From Paludibacteraceae bacterium (lineage in GTDB: Bacteria > Bacteroidota > Bacteroidia > Bacteroidales > Paludibacteraceae), in the NCBI GenBank assembly GCA_016292775.1, contig JAEDFN010000021.1, positions 1 through 26,663 of the forward strand: a DNA stretch of 26,663 nt, in the 5' to 3' direction. Under the pieces are notes generated by a model. The model ran no database searches. It saw only the letters and a list, made by a program, of their open reading frames with translations, and had not been told where the DNA came from. Both the position numbers and the translations under genes were made by a program. Shown piece by piece: positions 17,799 through 25,680 of this stretch (position 1 is its first letter; every line of letters begins with the position of its first letter).

Positions 17799-18611
17799 TT
17801 ATAAAACAATATGTTCTGCGAAAATATTTTCATTGAGGAATAGAGAAGCCGACGATGTAAATTTATCGGGCTGCTCTGTAGTGAAGTAGCCGATAGATCC
17901 GTTTTTAGAGAGGGCGGAAGAAATTTCCGGGTGTCGAGCGAGGTAATCTACGAGGGAATCAGCCACTACACTACCCTGACGGATGATATTAACACCTTCG
18001 GGAGCGGCTTTCTTTATTTGGTTATATATGAGTGGATAATGCGTACATCCGAGTACTACGGTATCGATATCCCGGTTTTTAGCAAAAAGGGCATTGACAT
18101 ATTTTTCAATAAAATATTGAGCACCGGGGGTATCATACTCATTATTTTCGATAAGAGGCACGAGCATAGGGCAAGCCATACCTGTTATTTTGATATCGGG
18201 GAAAAGTTTAGCCACTTCGATAGTGTAGGAGTTGCTACGGATAGTGCCCTCGGTGGCCATGATACCAACGGAACGAGAAATTGTAATATCTCCGAGGCAC
18301 TCAACGGTAGGACGTATAACTCCGAGCACTCTGCAGTCGGGGAAATTATAGGGTAGATATTTCTGTTGAATAGTACGTAAAGCTTTGGCAGAAGCGGTAT
18401 TACAAGCTAAAATAACGAGTTTGCAACCGCTTTTAAGAAGATATTCCACGCATTGGCGGGTATAGTCATAAACGACCTCAAAAGAGCGGCTGCCATAAGG
18501 GGTTCGGGCATTATCACCGAGGTAGATATAGTCGTATTCAGGCAGGGCTTTTCGGATATCGCCAAGAATAGTAAGGCCGCCATAACCCGAATCGAAAACA
18601 CCTATTTTCAT
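17799..18611 (-). CDS. murI: Glutamate racemase
   Basis: 270 residues. It converts L-glutamate to D-glutamate for peptidoglycan. The two catalytic cysteines are present: Cys70 (LACNTASAKAL) and Cys189 (GCTHYPLI). The start MKIGVFDSGYGGLTIL carries the Asp7-Ser8 of the family, and DNARTPYG (33-40) is the usual loop. The ATG overlaps the skp3 stop by four bases (ATGA), so it is coupled to that gene. Confidence 0.97.
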   Translation of the reverse strand: MKIGVFDSGYGGLTILGDIRKALPEYDYIYLGDNARTPYGSRSFEVVYDYTRQCVEYLLKSGCKLVILACNTASAKALRTIQQKYLPYNFPDCRVLGVIRPTVECLGDITISRSVGIMATEGTIRSNSYTIEVAKLFPDIKITGMACPMLVPLIENNEYDTPGAQYFIEKYVNALFAKNRDIDTVVLGCTHYPLIYNQIKKAAPEGVNIIRQGSVVADSLVDYLARHPEISSALSKNGSIGYFTTEQPDKFTSSASLFLNENIFAEHIVL

Positions 18612-19132
18612 AATCCTAATTTTATTTTTACGTAAGGGGTGATATCTTCACATTGTGAAGAGACATACACCGGGGTACTTTTATCGAAAACGATAGCAAT
18701 ATTACGTTCCGAGCATACTTGACTTATTGCCTCATCGATACGACTTTCTATAGGTGTATAGAAGTTTGATCTTCGTTTGGACAAATCGTTTTGATAGCGT
18801 TTTTTATACAGATTAATGCGCGACTCCAATTCTGTAATTTCGGTTTGCAGAGCGAGGCGCATAGCATTTGATACATTATCTCTTTTCTCTAAAAAATTCT
18901 GTACTTTTTTGTCGTATTCTTCGGTAAGTGCATTAAATTGCTCCTCATATTCGGCTTTAATTTTCGCGTATTCCGCCTCGAATTGAACGGCTTCGGGCAG
19001 AACATTCAGCACCTCTTGTTTATTGAAATAGCCGATAATAATGCGATTTGCCACAGAATCGGCATTTTGAGCCGTAGCAAAAAAGCAAGTGACAGCAGAT
19101 AATAAAAAGAGTAAAATACTTTTTCTTTTCAT
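18608..19132 (-). CDS. Skp/OmpH-family periplasmic chaperone, third copy
   Basis: 174 residues. Signal peptide about 1-21 (CFFATAQ). A coiled-coil helix pair (about 50-135) is flanked by short beta parts (IIIGYFNKQEVLNVLPE; IAIVFDKSTPVYVS) in the OmpH/Skp layout. Such chaperones hold unfolded outer membrane proteins in the periplasm. It is the most diverged of the three tandem copies. It overlaps murI by four bases. A strong terminator hairpin ends only four bases upstream of its start codon, which suggests expression by readthrough. Confidence 0.88.
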   Translation of the reverse strand: MKRKSILLFLLSAVTCFFATAQNADSVANRIIIGYFNKQEVLNVLPEAVQFEAEYAKIKAEYEEQFNALTEEYDKKVQNFLEKRDNVSNAMRLALQTEITELESRINLYKKRYQNDLSKRRSNFYTPIESRIDEAISQVCSERNIAIVFDKSTPVYVSSQCEDITPYVKIKLGL

Positions 19133-19135
19133 AAT

Positions 19136-19172
19136 AAAAAAAGGGAGAAACCTGTATTATAGGCTACTCCCT
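19136..19172 (-). terminator. Terminator between skp2 and skp3
   Basis: Arms 19142-19153 and 19161-19172 pair with one G-U pair and one mismatch around a 7-base loop. On the minus strand the stem is followed by seven Ts (19142-19136, the first also being the last stem base) and then the skp3 ATG (19132). It starts just past the skp2 stop and fits a rho-independent terminator or attenuator. Confidence 0.8.
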
Positions 19173-19190
19173 CCATATAAAGTTCAACAA

Positions 19191-19697
19191 TTATAATATT
19201 CCCAATTCTTTTTTAACGGCAGGAGTAACGTCGACAGCTTTATCGCATTTGTAGAGTAATGCGCCCGAAGCCATATCGAATACAAAGTACAGACCTTGTT
19301 TTTTACCTACCGATTCAATAGCTTTTTGTAGTTTTTCTTGAAGAGGTTGTATAAGTTTTTGTTGTTGTTGTTGATACTCTTGATAAATAGTTTGTTGAGC
19401 GGTTTGATAACGTTGATAGAGCAGTTGAAGGTCTTCTTCTTGGACTTTACGGATAGCGTCTGTCATAGTATCTTTTTCTTTTTCAAACTTAGCCATTTTA
19501 TCTTCGATTTCCTTTTGCATATCTTGAAGATACTTCTGATTTTTCTCGTTAAAATCAGCCATTTGTTTTTCAACATCGCTAAGCTCCGGCATAAGCATTA
19601 ATACTTCTTGACTGTTTACATAACCCATTTTAACTTCTTGGGCAGAAAGGATAAAAGGCATCACCAATGCCAATACGAGCAATAATTTTTTTGTCAT
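19191..19697 (-). CDS. Skp/OmpH-family periplasmic chaperone, second copy
   Basis: 168 residues. Signal peptide about 1-19 (FILSAQ). VKMGYVNSQEVLMLMPE starts the core. A long, Gln/Glu/Lys-rich coiled coil (about 45-125) follows, then FVFDMASGALLYK and a VTPAVKKELGIL tail, the standard Skp ending in Bacteroidetes. It has its own promoter-like site in the gap behind skp1 and a terminator directly after it, so it can be a separate transcription unit. Confidence 0.93.
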   Translation of the reverse strand: MTKKLLLVLALVMPFILSAQEVKMGYVNSQEVLMLMPELSDVEKQMADFNEKNQKYLQDMQKEIEDKMAKFEKEKDTMTDAIRKVQEEDLQLLYQRYQTAQQTIYQEYQQQQQKLIQPLQEKLQKAIESVGKKQGLYFVFDMASGALLYKCDKAVDVTPAVKKELGIL

Positions 19698-19734
19698 ATT
19701 AAAAATATTAATTTGTAAGTACTATTTTAAAATA

Positions 19735-19765
19735 CAAAGGTATAGAATTTATTTTGAATAACCAA
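19735..19765 (-). promoter_or_regulatory. Promoter-like site for skp2
   Basis: Minus-strand TACCTTTG (19735-19742) matches TAnnTTTG exactly. TTGG (19762-19765), 19 bases upstream, is one base off TTTG and overlaps the end of skp1. The skp2 ATG follows about 38 bases on. Confidence 0.5.
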
Positions 19766-20264
19766 GTTTTTGTAAAAGGGCGTCGCTAATGTCGATTTTA
19801 GGAGCCACATACACCAGGTTCATAGAAGAAGATTTATCTATAACCATCTGATATCCATTTTGTTCGCACAATTCTTTGACGGCATTATAGACCTCATCTT
19901 GAATAGGTTTTATCAGTGCTTCACGTTTTTTATATAGTTCGCCATCGGCGCCGAAATATTTGCGTTTAAGCTCTTTGGCTTCGTTTTCTTTAGCGATAAT
20001 CTCCTCTTCGCGTTTGGTTTTCATCTCATCGGTAAGGAAAACGAGTTCCGTTTGATAATTCTTATACATTGTTTGGGCTTCAACAAGAAGGGCTTCAACC
20101 TCTTTTTGCCATTTTTTAGAAATTTGTTCGAGTTGCTCATTAGCTGTTTCGTAAGCAGGGATGGCACTCATCACATAATCCATATCTACCAATGCAAATT
20201 TCTGAGCATTAGCGGCTGTCAATATTCCCACGAGCAGAAAAAGGGATACAATAATCTTTTTCAT
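19749..20264 (-). CDS. Skp/OmpH-family periplasmic chaperone, first copy
   Basis: 171 residues. Signal peptide about 1-20 (AANAQ). KFALVDMDYVMSAIPAYE is the usual first strand and helix. The central coiled coil spans about 45-125. The end holds the typical MVIDKSSSMNLVYVAPKIDISDALLQKLGY pattern (about 140-168). Outer membrane proteins pass through Skp on the way to BamA, whose gene lies directly upstream, separated only by a possible 44-residue gene. Confidence 0.94.
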   Translation of the reverse strand: MKKIIVSLFLLVGILTAANAQKFALVDMDYVMSAIPAYETANEQLEQISKKWQKEVEALLVEAQTMYKNYQTELVFLTDEMKTKREEEIIAKENEAKELKRKYFGADGELYKKREALIKPIQDEVYNAVKELCEQNGYQMVIDKSSSMNLVYVAPKIDISDALLQKLGYSK

Positions 20265-20276
20265 ATTTCTATTTTT

Positions 20277-20411
20277 TTAGTTTTGAATTGTATTCACACC
20301 TTTTTGACCATCTAAGGAGTGATAAAGTTTAATTAATATGTCTAATTCCGAACAAGATGAATAATAATCCAACAATTTATCATCATCAAAAGCATCAGAG
20401 TATCTCGGCAT
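20277..20411 (-). CDS. Possible small protein, 44 residues
   Basis: An ATG-to-TAA frame that fills the gap between bamA and skp1: 9 bases after the bamA stop and 12 bases before the skp1 ATG. The N-terminal half is acidic (MPRYSDAFDDDKLLDYYSS), followed by CSELDILIKLYHSLDGQ. There is no signal peptide or membrane segment. I do not recognise it. The tight fit to both neighbours favours a real gene, but it may also be an untranslated spacer. Confidence 0.45.
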   Translation of the reverse strand: MPRYSDAFDDDKLLDYYSSCSELDILIKLYHSLDGQKGVNTIQN

Positions 20412-20420
20412 AATTTGTAA

Positions 20421-23039
20421 TTAGAATTCTTGACCGAGAACGAAATGGAAGTGGCTACCGCCGCGACTACCCACTTGGTCGGTATCGAATCCCCAAGCCC
20501 AGTCAACACCGAGCAATCCGAACATTGGCAAGTATACACGCACACCTACGCCGGCAGAGCGTTTAAGGTCAAAAGGGTTAAAGTCTTTAAACTCGCTCCA
20601 GCAGTTACCGGCTTCAAGGAAGGCGAGTGCCCATATATTTGTAGACTGGTTGAGAAGAATCGGGTAACGGAGCTCTACGGTCAGTTTCGTATACAGGTTA
20701 CCGTCATATCCGTAATAAGTATTTCTATTACCTTCACTTACAGGGGTAAGAGAAGAGCCGTCGTAACCACGGAGTGAAACCACATCACTACCCGGCAGAT
20801 AGTATCCCGACATACCGTCACCACCGACAACGAATTTCTCGAACATTGAGCGTTTTGACTTGGTATAGTATCCGAGGAAACCATATTCGGCGCGAGCCAT
20901 GATTACCAATTTCTCGTCACGAGTAAGAGGGACGAAGAATTTTGCATTGAATTTCCACTTATGGTACTCCGTCCATTTATTACGTTCGGCGATAGACATA
21001 GAACTGTAATCTTTATCCTTCTCGAGGAGCGAATAAGGGAAAGTGAATTTCACATTAAGGGAAACCGATGATCCGCGACGGGTATATATAGGGTTGTTAA
21101 TAGAATTTCTGGCAAGGGTAAGCGACAGGGCCAAGTTGTTCGTTTTACCATTTTCAAAACCATAGTAATATTTAAACCAGTTTTTAAGATGGTATCTTTG
21201 GTACGACAATTCGGCGAAGAAAGTGAAATAGTCGTCAGGCCAAGTGAGTCGAGTACCATAACCAACGGAAGCACCGAGTGTACGCATATACACATTCTTA
21301 TCATACTCCGTACCATATGAGGTGATACCATAATTATATGTATAGTCGTTATATCCGTAGTAGCTGTTATAGTAGTCGAAAGTATTCATATAATTCTCGT
21401 AATAACGCTGACTAAGGCCTGTTTGAATAGAATAGAAAAGGCTCATAGAGAAAGAGTTAGGGCGTTTGCCACCGAGCCAAGGGTCATAAAAAGAGATGCT
21501 ATAGTTTTGATAGTGGATACCATTGAGTTGGGCTTTAATACTCAGGGTTTGCCCCTCTCCTTGAGGCACTATTCTATACATTTTAGGTTTAAACAGATTT
21601 TGGATAGCGAAGTTAGTGAATTTAAGACCGAGAGAGAGAACGATACCTGACTGACCGTAACCGGCGGAAAATTCCACTTGGTCGCTACTTTTAGTTTCGA
21701 GGTTATAAGTGATATCTACAGTACCATCTTCCACATTAGGTTGCATATCAACGCCGCTAAAGATTTTCTCCTCGTCGAAGAGTTTCAGTTGAGCCAATTC
21801 TCGGAGAGTACGGATTAGGTCGCTTTGGCTGTAAAGGGAACCCGGTTTTGTACGCATTTCACGGCGCACGACATGCTCGTAGACGCGGTCGTTACCGTTG
21901 ATAATCACCTTATTGATAGTAGCTTGTTTACCCTCATAGATACGCATTTCGTAGTTGATAGAATCGCCGTTGACCGACACTTCCACGGGGTCGACCTGCA
22001 TAAAGAGGTATCCGTTATCTTTATATAGGGCTGAAACGGCATCTTCATCCTCAAAAAGGCGTTTGTTTAACGTCTTAAGATTATAAATCTCTCCTTTTTT
22101 CACATTGAGCATGAGAGAGAGGTAATCGGAAGAATATTTGGTATTTCCGAGCCAACGAATATCTCCGAAATAGTACTTCTTACCCTCATCGATATCGAGA
22201 TAAACATCCACCTTACCATCGCGGCGGCGCACCACGGTATCGTGGACGATATATGCATCTCGGTAGCCTATTTCATTATATTTCTCGATGAGTAAATTTT
22301 TGTCGTTTTCGTACTGCTTATTTACGAATTTATGAGCGCGGAAGATGTTAGCTATTTTACCGGAGCGGTTTGTTTTCTTCATAGCCCTGTCAATTTTTGC
22401 GATAGAGAGGGCATTGTTTCCGGTAACGATAATGTCGTTCACCTTCACTTTTTCTCGTTTATCGACGCTAATATCCACAAAAATATTACCATCTATTTCG
22501 GGGTCATTTTTCTGATAGACATAAACTTTTGAGTCGTAGAAACCCTTATCTTTCAGATAATTCAAAATAGCTATTTTAGTACGGTCTACCGCATCGGTAG
22601 TAAGTTGTTTTCCCTCTTGTGCTTCTACCACCTTTTCCAGGTCTTCGATCTCACCCTTTTTAAGTCCGTAATAGTTTACTTTAGTGATACGAGGCAGCTG
22701 TTCGAGAGCGATAGTAATCCAGATACTGTCGTTACGTATAGTATCAGCATAAATTTTAACATCGGAAAAGAAGCCTTGTTTCCAGAATTTTTTTACAACA
22801 GAGGTAAGTTCGCTACCCGGGATACGTATTTCCTGACCTACGGAAAGTCCGGAGAAGCCGACAAGGATATAATCTTCGTACGATTTTGCGCCGGTGATAT
22901 TTATATTTGCAAGGGTATAGGTACGAGGAGCGATACTATAATCGAAAGCAAAGCGCTCTTGGTTATCGTCTTGCGCCGCCAAAGGGGAGACAAAACAGAT
23001 AAGAAACAGAAGTAAAATAGAGATATATTTTTTTATCAT
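20421..23039 (-). CDS. bamA: BamA, outer membrane protein assembly factor
   Basis: 872 residues. Signal peptide about 1-22 (PLAAQ). Tandem POTRA-type modules fill about 30-455, for example ITKVNYYGLKKGEIEDL, KVNDIIVTGNNALS, YYFGDIRWLGNTKYS and INKVIINGNDRVYEHVV. The C-terminal half is an Omp85 beta-barrel with many aromatic strands; loop-6 motif LRGYDG is at 756-761 (Arg757), and the protein ends in Phe as many barrel proteins do. It inserts outer membrane proteins. The ATG overlaps the uppS stop by four bases, and skp chaperone genes follow, as in related genomes. Confidence 0.96.
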   Translation of the reverse strand: MIKKYISILLLFLICFVSPLAAQDDNQERFAFDYSIAPRTYTLANINITGAKSYEDYILVGFSGLSVGQEIRIPGSELTSVVKKFWKQGFFSDVKIYADTIRNDSIWITIALEQLPRITKVNYYGLKKGEIEDLEKVVEAQEGKQLTTDAVDRTKIAILNYLKDKGFYDSKVYVYQKNDPEIDGNIFVDISVDKREKVKVNDIIVTGNNALSIAKIDRAMKKTNRSGKIANIFRAHKFVNKQYENDKNLLIEKYNEIGYRDAYIVHDTVVRRRDGKVDVYLDIDEGKKYYFGDIRWLGNTKYSSDYLSLMLNVKKGEIYNLKTLNKRLFEDEDAVSALYKDNGYLFMQVDPVEVSVNGDSINYEMRIYEGKQATINKVIINGNDRVYEHVVRREMRTKPGSLYSQSDLIRTLRELAQLKLFDEEKIFSGVDMQPNVEDGTVDITYNLETKSSDQVEFSAGYGQSGIVLSLGLKFTNFAIQNLFKPKMYRIVPQGEGQTLSIKAQLNGIHYQNYSISFYDPWLGGKRPNSFSMSLFYSIQTGLSQRYYENYMNTFDYYNSYYGYNDYTYNYGITSYGTEYDKNVYMRTLGASVGYGTRLTWPDDYFTFFAELSYQRYHLKNWFKYYYGFENGKTNNLALSLTLARNSINNPIYTRRGSSVSLNVKFTFPYSLLEKDKDYSSMSIAERNKWTEYHKWKFNAKFFVPLTRDEKLVIMARAEYGFLGYYTKSKRSMFEKFVVGGDGMSGYYLPGSDVVSLRGYDGSSLTPVSEGNRNTYYGYDGNLYTKLTVELRYPILLNQSTNIWALAFLEAGNCWSEFKDFNPFDLKRSAGVGVRVYLPMFGLLGVDWAWGFDTDQVGSRGGSHFHFVLGQEF

Positions 23040-23785
23040 ATTAATTGTTCGCTGATTTTTCCAAAGCGTCTTTCTCTTTGTTGGTAGTTAATAATAGCTT
23101 TAAAAAAATCATCTTTTCTAAAATCCGGCCATAATGTATCGATGAAATAGAGTTCGGAATAAGCAATTTGCCAAAGCAGGAAATTGGAGATTCGGATTTC
23201 ACCGGAAGTACGTATCAAGAGGTCGGGGTCCGGAATATTGTGAGTATATAGATGATTTGAAATCAGGTTGTCGGTGATATCTTCGGGATTAAGCAACCCA
23301 TCAGCCACCTCTTTAGCGATATTTCTGACTGCGTTATTAATCTCTGCGCGAGATGAATAGCTAAGAGCGAGGACGAGATTAAGGGTATCGTAATCCTTAG
23401 TTTCGTCCATACATTTATCGAGTAATTGTCGAGCTTTTTCGGGCAGCAATTCCGTGTTACCGATAGTACGAAGTCGGATATGATTTTTATGGAAAGTAGG
23501 AGTTTCTTTTACGATATTCTCCACGAGGATATTCATCAAGCCATCAACCTCCTCTTTCGGTCGATTCCAATTCTCGGTAGAGAAAGTATATAGTGTGAGG
23601 TATTTAACACCCACTTCTACAGCGGCTTGAGTAACATCTCTAACGGATTGCACACCATTAGCATGACCGAAAAGGCGTTCGCGTTGGTGTAATTTTGCCC
23701 AACGGCCATTACCATCCATTATCACGGCAACATGCTGTGGCACACGGGATAGATCTATTTGATTCTTCAAGTCAGACATCGTCAT
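23036..23785 (-). CDS. uppS: Undecaprenyl diphosphate synthase
   Basis: 249 residues. It adds eight isopentenyl units to farnesyl diphosphate to make the C55 lipid carrier for cell wall and glycan synthesis. Hallmarks are HVAVIMDGNGRWAK (catalytic Asp24), LTLYTFSTENWNRP, and the C-terminal PDLLIRTSGEIRISNFLLWQ region with AYSELYF (about 192-220). The start is the ATG at 23785; a second ATG two codons on (23779) is also possible. The stop overlaps bamA by four bases. Confidence 0.97.
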   Translation of the reverse strand: MTMSDLKNQIDLSRVPQHVAVIMDGNGRWAKLHQRERLFGHANGVQSVRDVTQAAVEVGVKYLTLYTFSTENWNRPKEEVDGLMNILVENIVKETPTFHKNHIRLRTIGNTELLPEKARQLLDKCMDETKDYDTLNLVLALSYSSRAEINNAVRNIAKEVADGLLNPEDITDNLISNHLYTHNIPDPDLLIRTSGEIRISNFLLWQIAYSELYFIDTLWPDFRKDDFFKAIINYQQRERRFGKISEQLI

Positions 23786-23815
23786 AAAAACAATAAGTTA
23801 AAAAAGGGCGAGGAA

Positions 23816-24478
23816 CTATCTCCTACGCGGTTTATCTCGAATAACCCCATCGCGACAAGGGGCGCAGATTTTGTAGAAATTCACCGAGAGGTAAATTTGC
23901 AAAGTAGAATACCAGTCGCGGTTCGTCCAAAACCCCTTATTGAGGCCGATAGGATTATTGGTATAATCGAGATTATCGGAGAAGACCTTTGCCATCATCC
24001 AATAAGCACCGATATTTATTCTGTTGCTCAATTTAAATTTTGCTCCCACGCCGAAAGGGAAAGTAGCGGCGACGTGAGTTTCGTTAAAATACATCACTCC
24101 GAGGCCCACAAAAATAGTAGGGGTAGCCCAAGTGCGATAAGCCTCCCATTTTTTTACCCCATAGTTAAAGAAATTAAACTCTCCGAGCACTTGTAACCCC
24201 ACGTAAGGGGATGTGAGATGGGCATTTTCTCGATTATGAATACCCAAAAGGCCCCCATCCAGTTGGGCTCGTAATTCATAATGGCCGTTAAATTTATATT
24301 TTAGGAACGCACCACCTACCGGTTGCACGTAATTAAACAGCATTCTATTCTCATCTCCAAGCACAAAACCACATCCGCCGGTAACCCCGACTTCACCGTA
24401 AAAAATATCTTGTGCGACGAGATTAACCACTGACAATGAAGTAATTAGGGATAATACTAATATCTTGATTATTCGCAT
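23816..24478 (-). CDS. PorG-like outer membrane protein (DUF6089 type)
   Basis: 220 residues. Signal peptide about 1-22 (NLVAQ). The remainder is a small beta-barrel with the family's recurring stretches: a glycine-rich opening (GEVGVTGGCGFVLGDENR), EFNFFNYG, FPFGVGAKFKLSNRINIGAYW and RDWYSTLQIYLSVNFYK, then a basic tail with two cysteines (CAPC). PorG of Porphyromonas gingivalis is part of the type IX secretion machinery and lies next to uppS, bamA and ompH genes there, so the neighbourhood agrees. A T9SS role here is inference; no other T9SS core gene is in the window. It is the first gene of the cluster. Confidence 0.82.
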   Translation of the reverse strand: MRIIKILVLSLITSLSVVNLVAQDIFYGEVGVTGGCGFVLGDENRMLFNYVQPVGGAFLKYKFNGHYELRAQLDGGLLGIHNRENAHLTSPYVGLQVLGEFNFFNYGVKKWEAYRTWATPTIFVGLGVMYFNETHVAATFPFGVGAKFKLSNRINIGAYWMMAKVFSDNLDYTNNPIGLNKGFWTNRDWYSTLQIYLSVNFYKICAPCRDGVIRDKPRRR

Positions 24479-24537
24479 TACTATTCGTTTTCTTTACACT
24501 ATATTCCTTTAACGAAATATAGGTTCAAAAATTGCCA

Positions 24538-24545
24538 CAAATATA
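24538..24545 (-). promoter_or_regulatory. -7 box for the porG-uppS-bamA cluster
   Basis: Minus-strand TATATTTG, an exact TAnnTTTG match, 59 bases upstream of the porG-like ATG. A -33 box is not clear (ATTG at 22 bases). The 275-base divergent region 24479-24753 holds no gene. It is very AT-rich with A and T runs around 24580-24630. Confidence 0.45.
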
Positions 24546-24692
24546 CACATTTTTCCCGAGATTAGAGCAATTTATTTTCGCAACAAAAAATTTTTTTAAA
24601 TAATGTAACATAGTAACAAAAAAAACTCCTTTCAGCAGACAAAAAATAGAGCATAGCATATTACTCTCCCGGAATTTTTTCTAATAATACTT

Positions 24693-24724
24693 TTTGGAGG
24701 GATATGGAAAAATAAGTATCTTTG
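24693..24724 (+). promoter_or_regulatory. Promoter of the ABC ATPase / radical SAM pair
   Basis: Plus-strand TTTG (24693-24696), 20 bases, then TATCTTTG (24717-24724): a full match to the Bacteroidetes -33/-7 consensus. The ATG at 24754 is about 29 bases downstream. Confidence 0.75.
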
Positions 24725-24753
24725 CAAATTAATAAAAACCCAAAAAATATTCT

Positions 24754-25674
24754 ATGGCTCCAGAAATCATACAAGTGAATAATGTGTACAAGCAATATGC
24801 TAACCATTTGGCACTTAACAACGTAAGCATCAACGTACCGAGAGGAGAGATATTCGGATTATTAGGTCCTAACGGTGCGGGAAAAACCACATTGATACGC
24901 ATAATTAACAACATCACCGCTCCGGACAAAGGCGAAGTGCTTTTTGATGGAAAGAAACTGACGGAAAAAGACATTTACCGCATCGGATACCTACCGGAAG
25001 AGCGCGGTCTTTACAAAAAGATGAAGGTAGGCGAGCAAGCCATGTACCTATGTCGCCTCAAAGGGGTGTCTAAAATAGATGCTCAAAAGAAACTGAAATA
25101 CTGGTTTGAGAAATTTCAAATTCAATCGTGGTGGGACAAAAAAGTAGAGGAGTTATCGAAAGGTATGGCACAAAAAGTACAGTTCATTACCACAGTACTT
25201 CACGAACCGGAACTGCTGATTTTCGACGAACCTTTCAGCGGTTTCGACCCCGTTAACGCCGATATCATTCGCCAAGAAATTTTGAAATTAAAGGAAAAAG
25301 GAGCTACAATAATTTTCTCTACCCACAACATGGAGTCGGTAGAGCAGCTTTGCGACAATATCGCTTTGATAAACAAATCGCAAGTAGTACTTACAGGCAA
25401 AGTAAGCGACATCAAGAAGTCTCACAGCACAAATACCTTCCATATTGAATGCTCCGGAATTAAAGAAGATGAAATACTCGACATCAAAGCGGGTGAAGTA
25501 AAAAATATTATCGACTCTCAAGAGCTTCTATCCTTTGACGTAACGTTAAACGAAAACATCAAAGGCAACGACTTATTATCAGAGATAATGAGCAAAAACG
25601 GCAATATAATCAAATACACCGAAGTACTGCCGTCAATGAACGAAATATTTATCAAAACCGTTAATAAACAATAA
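24754..25674 (+). CDS. ABC transporter ATP-binding protein (NatA/GldA-like)
   Basis: 306 residues. One full ATPase domain: Walker A GPNGAGKTT (38-46), Q-loop region YLPEERGLYKKM (79-90), signature LSKGM (134-138, a weak form of LSGGQ), Walker B LLIFDEP (154-160, catalytic Glu159), D-loop FSGFDP and switch His191 (STHNMES). A further C-terminal domain of about 80 residues (about 225-306) is usual in drug/sodium-type exporters of the NatA class. No membrane subunit lies beside it; it is followed after 6 bases by a radical SAM gene. Possible partners, such as the GldG-like protein or a permease elsewhere, are guesses. Confidence 0.9.
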   Translation: MAPEIIQVNNVYKQYANHLALNNVSINVPRGEIFGLLGPNGAGKTTLIRIINNITAPDKGEVLFDGKKLTEKDIYRIGYLPEERGLYKKMKVGEQAMYLCRLKGVSKIDAQKKLKYWFEKFQIQSWWDKKVEELSKGMAQKVQFITTVLHEPELLIFDEPFSGFDPVNADIIRQEILKLKEKGATIIFSTHNMESVEQLCDNIALINKSQVVLTGKVSDIKKSHSTNTFHIECSGIKEDEILDIKAGEVKNIIDSQELLSFDVTLNENIKGNDLLSEIMSKNGNIIKYTEVLPSMNEIFIKTVNKQ

Positions 25675-25680
25675 TATACC

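Noticed and set aside
9016..24478. Transferred defence or mobile island
   Set aside because: The genes are conserved housekeeping families in tight operon spacing. No integrase, transposase, tRNA border or flanking direct repeat was seen.
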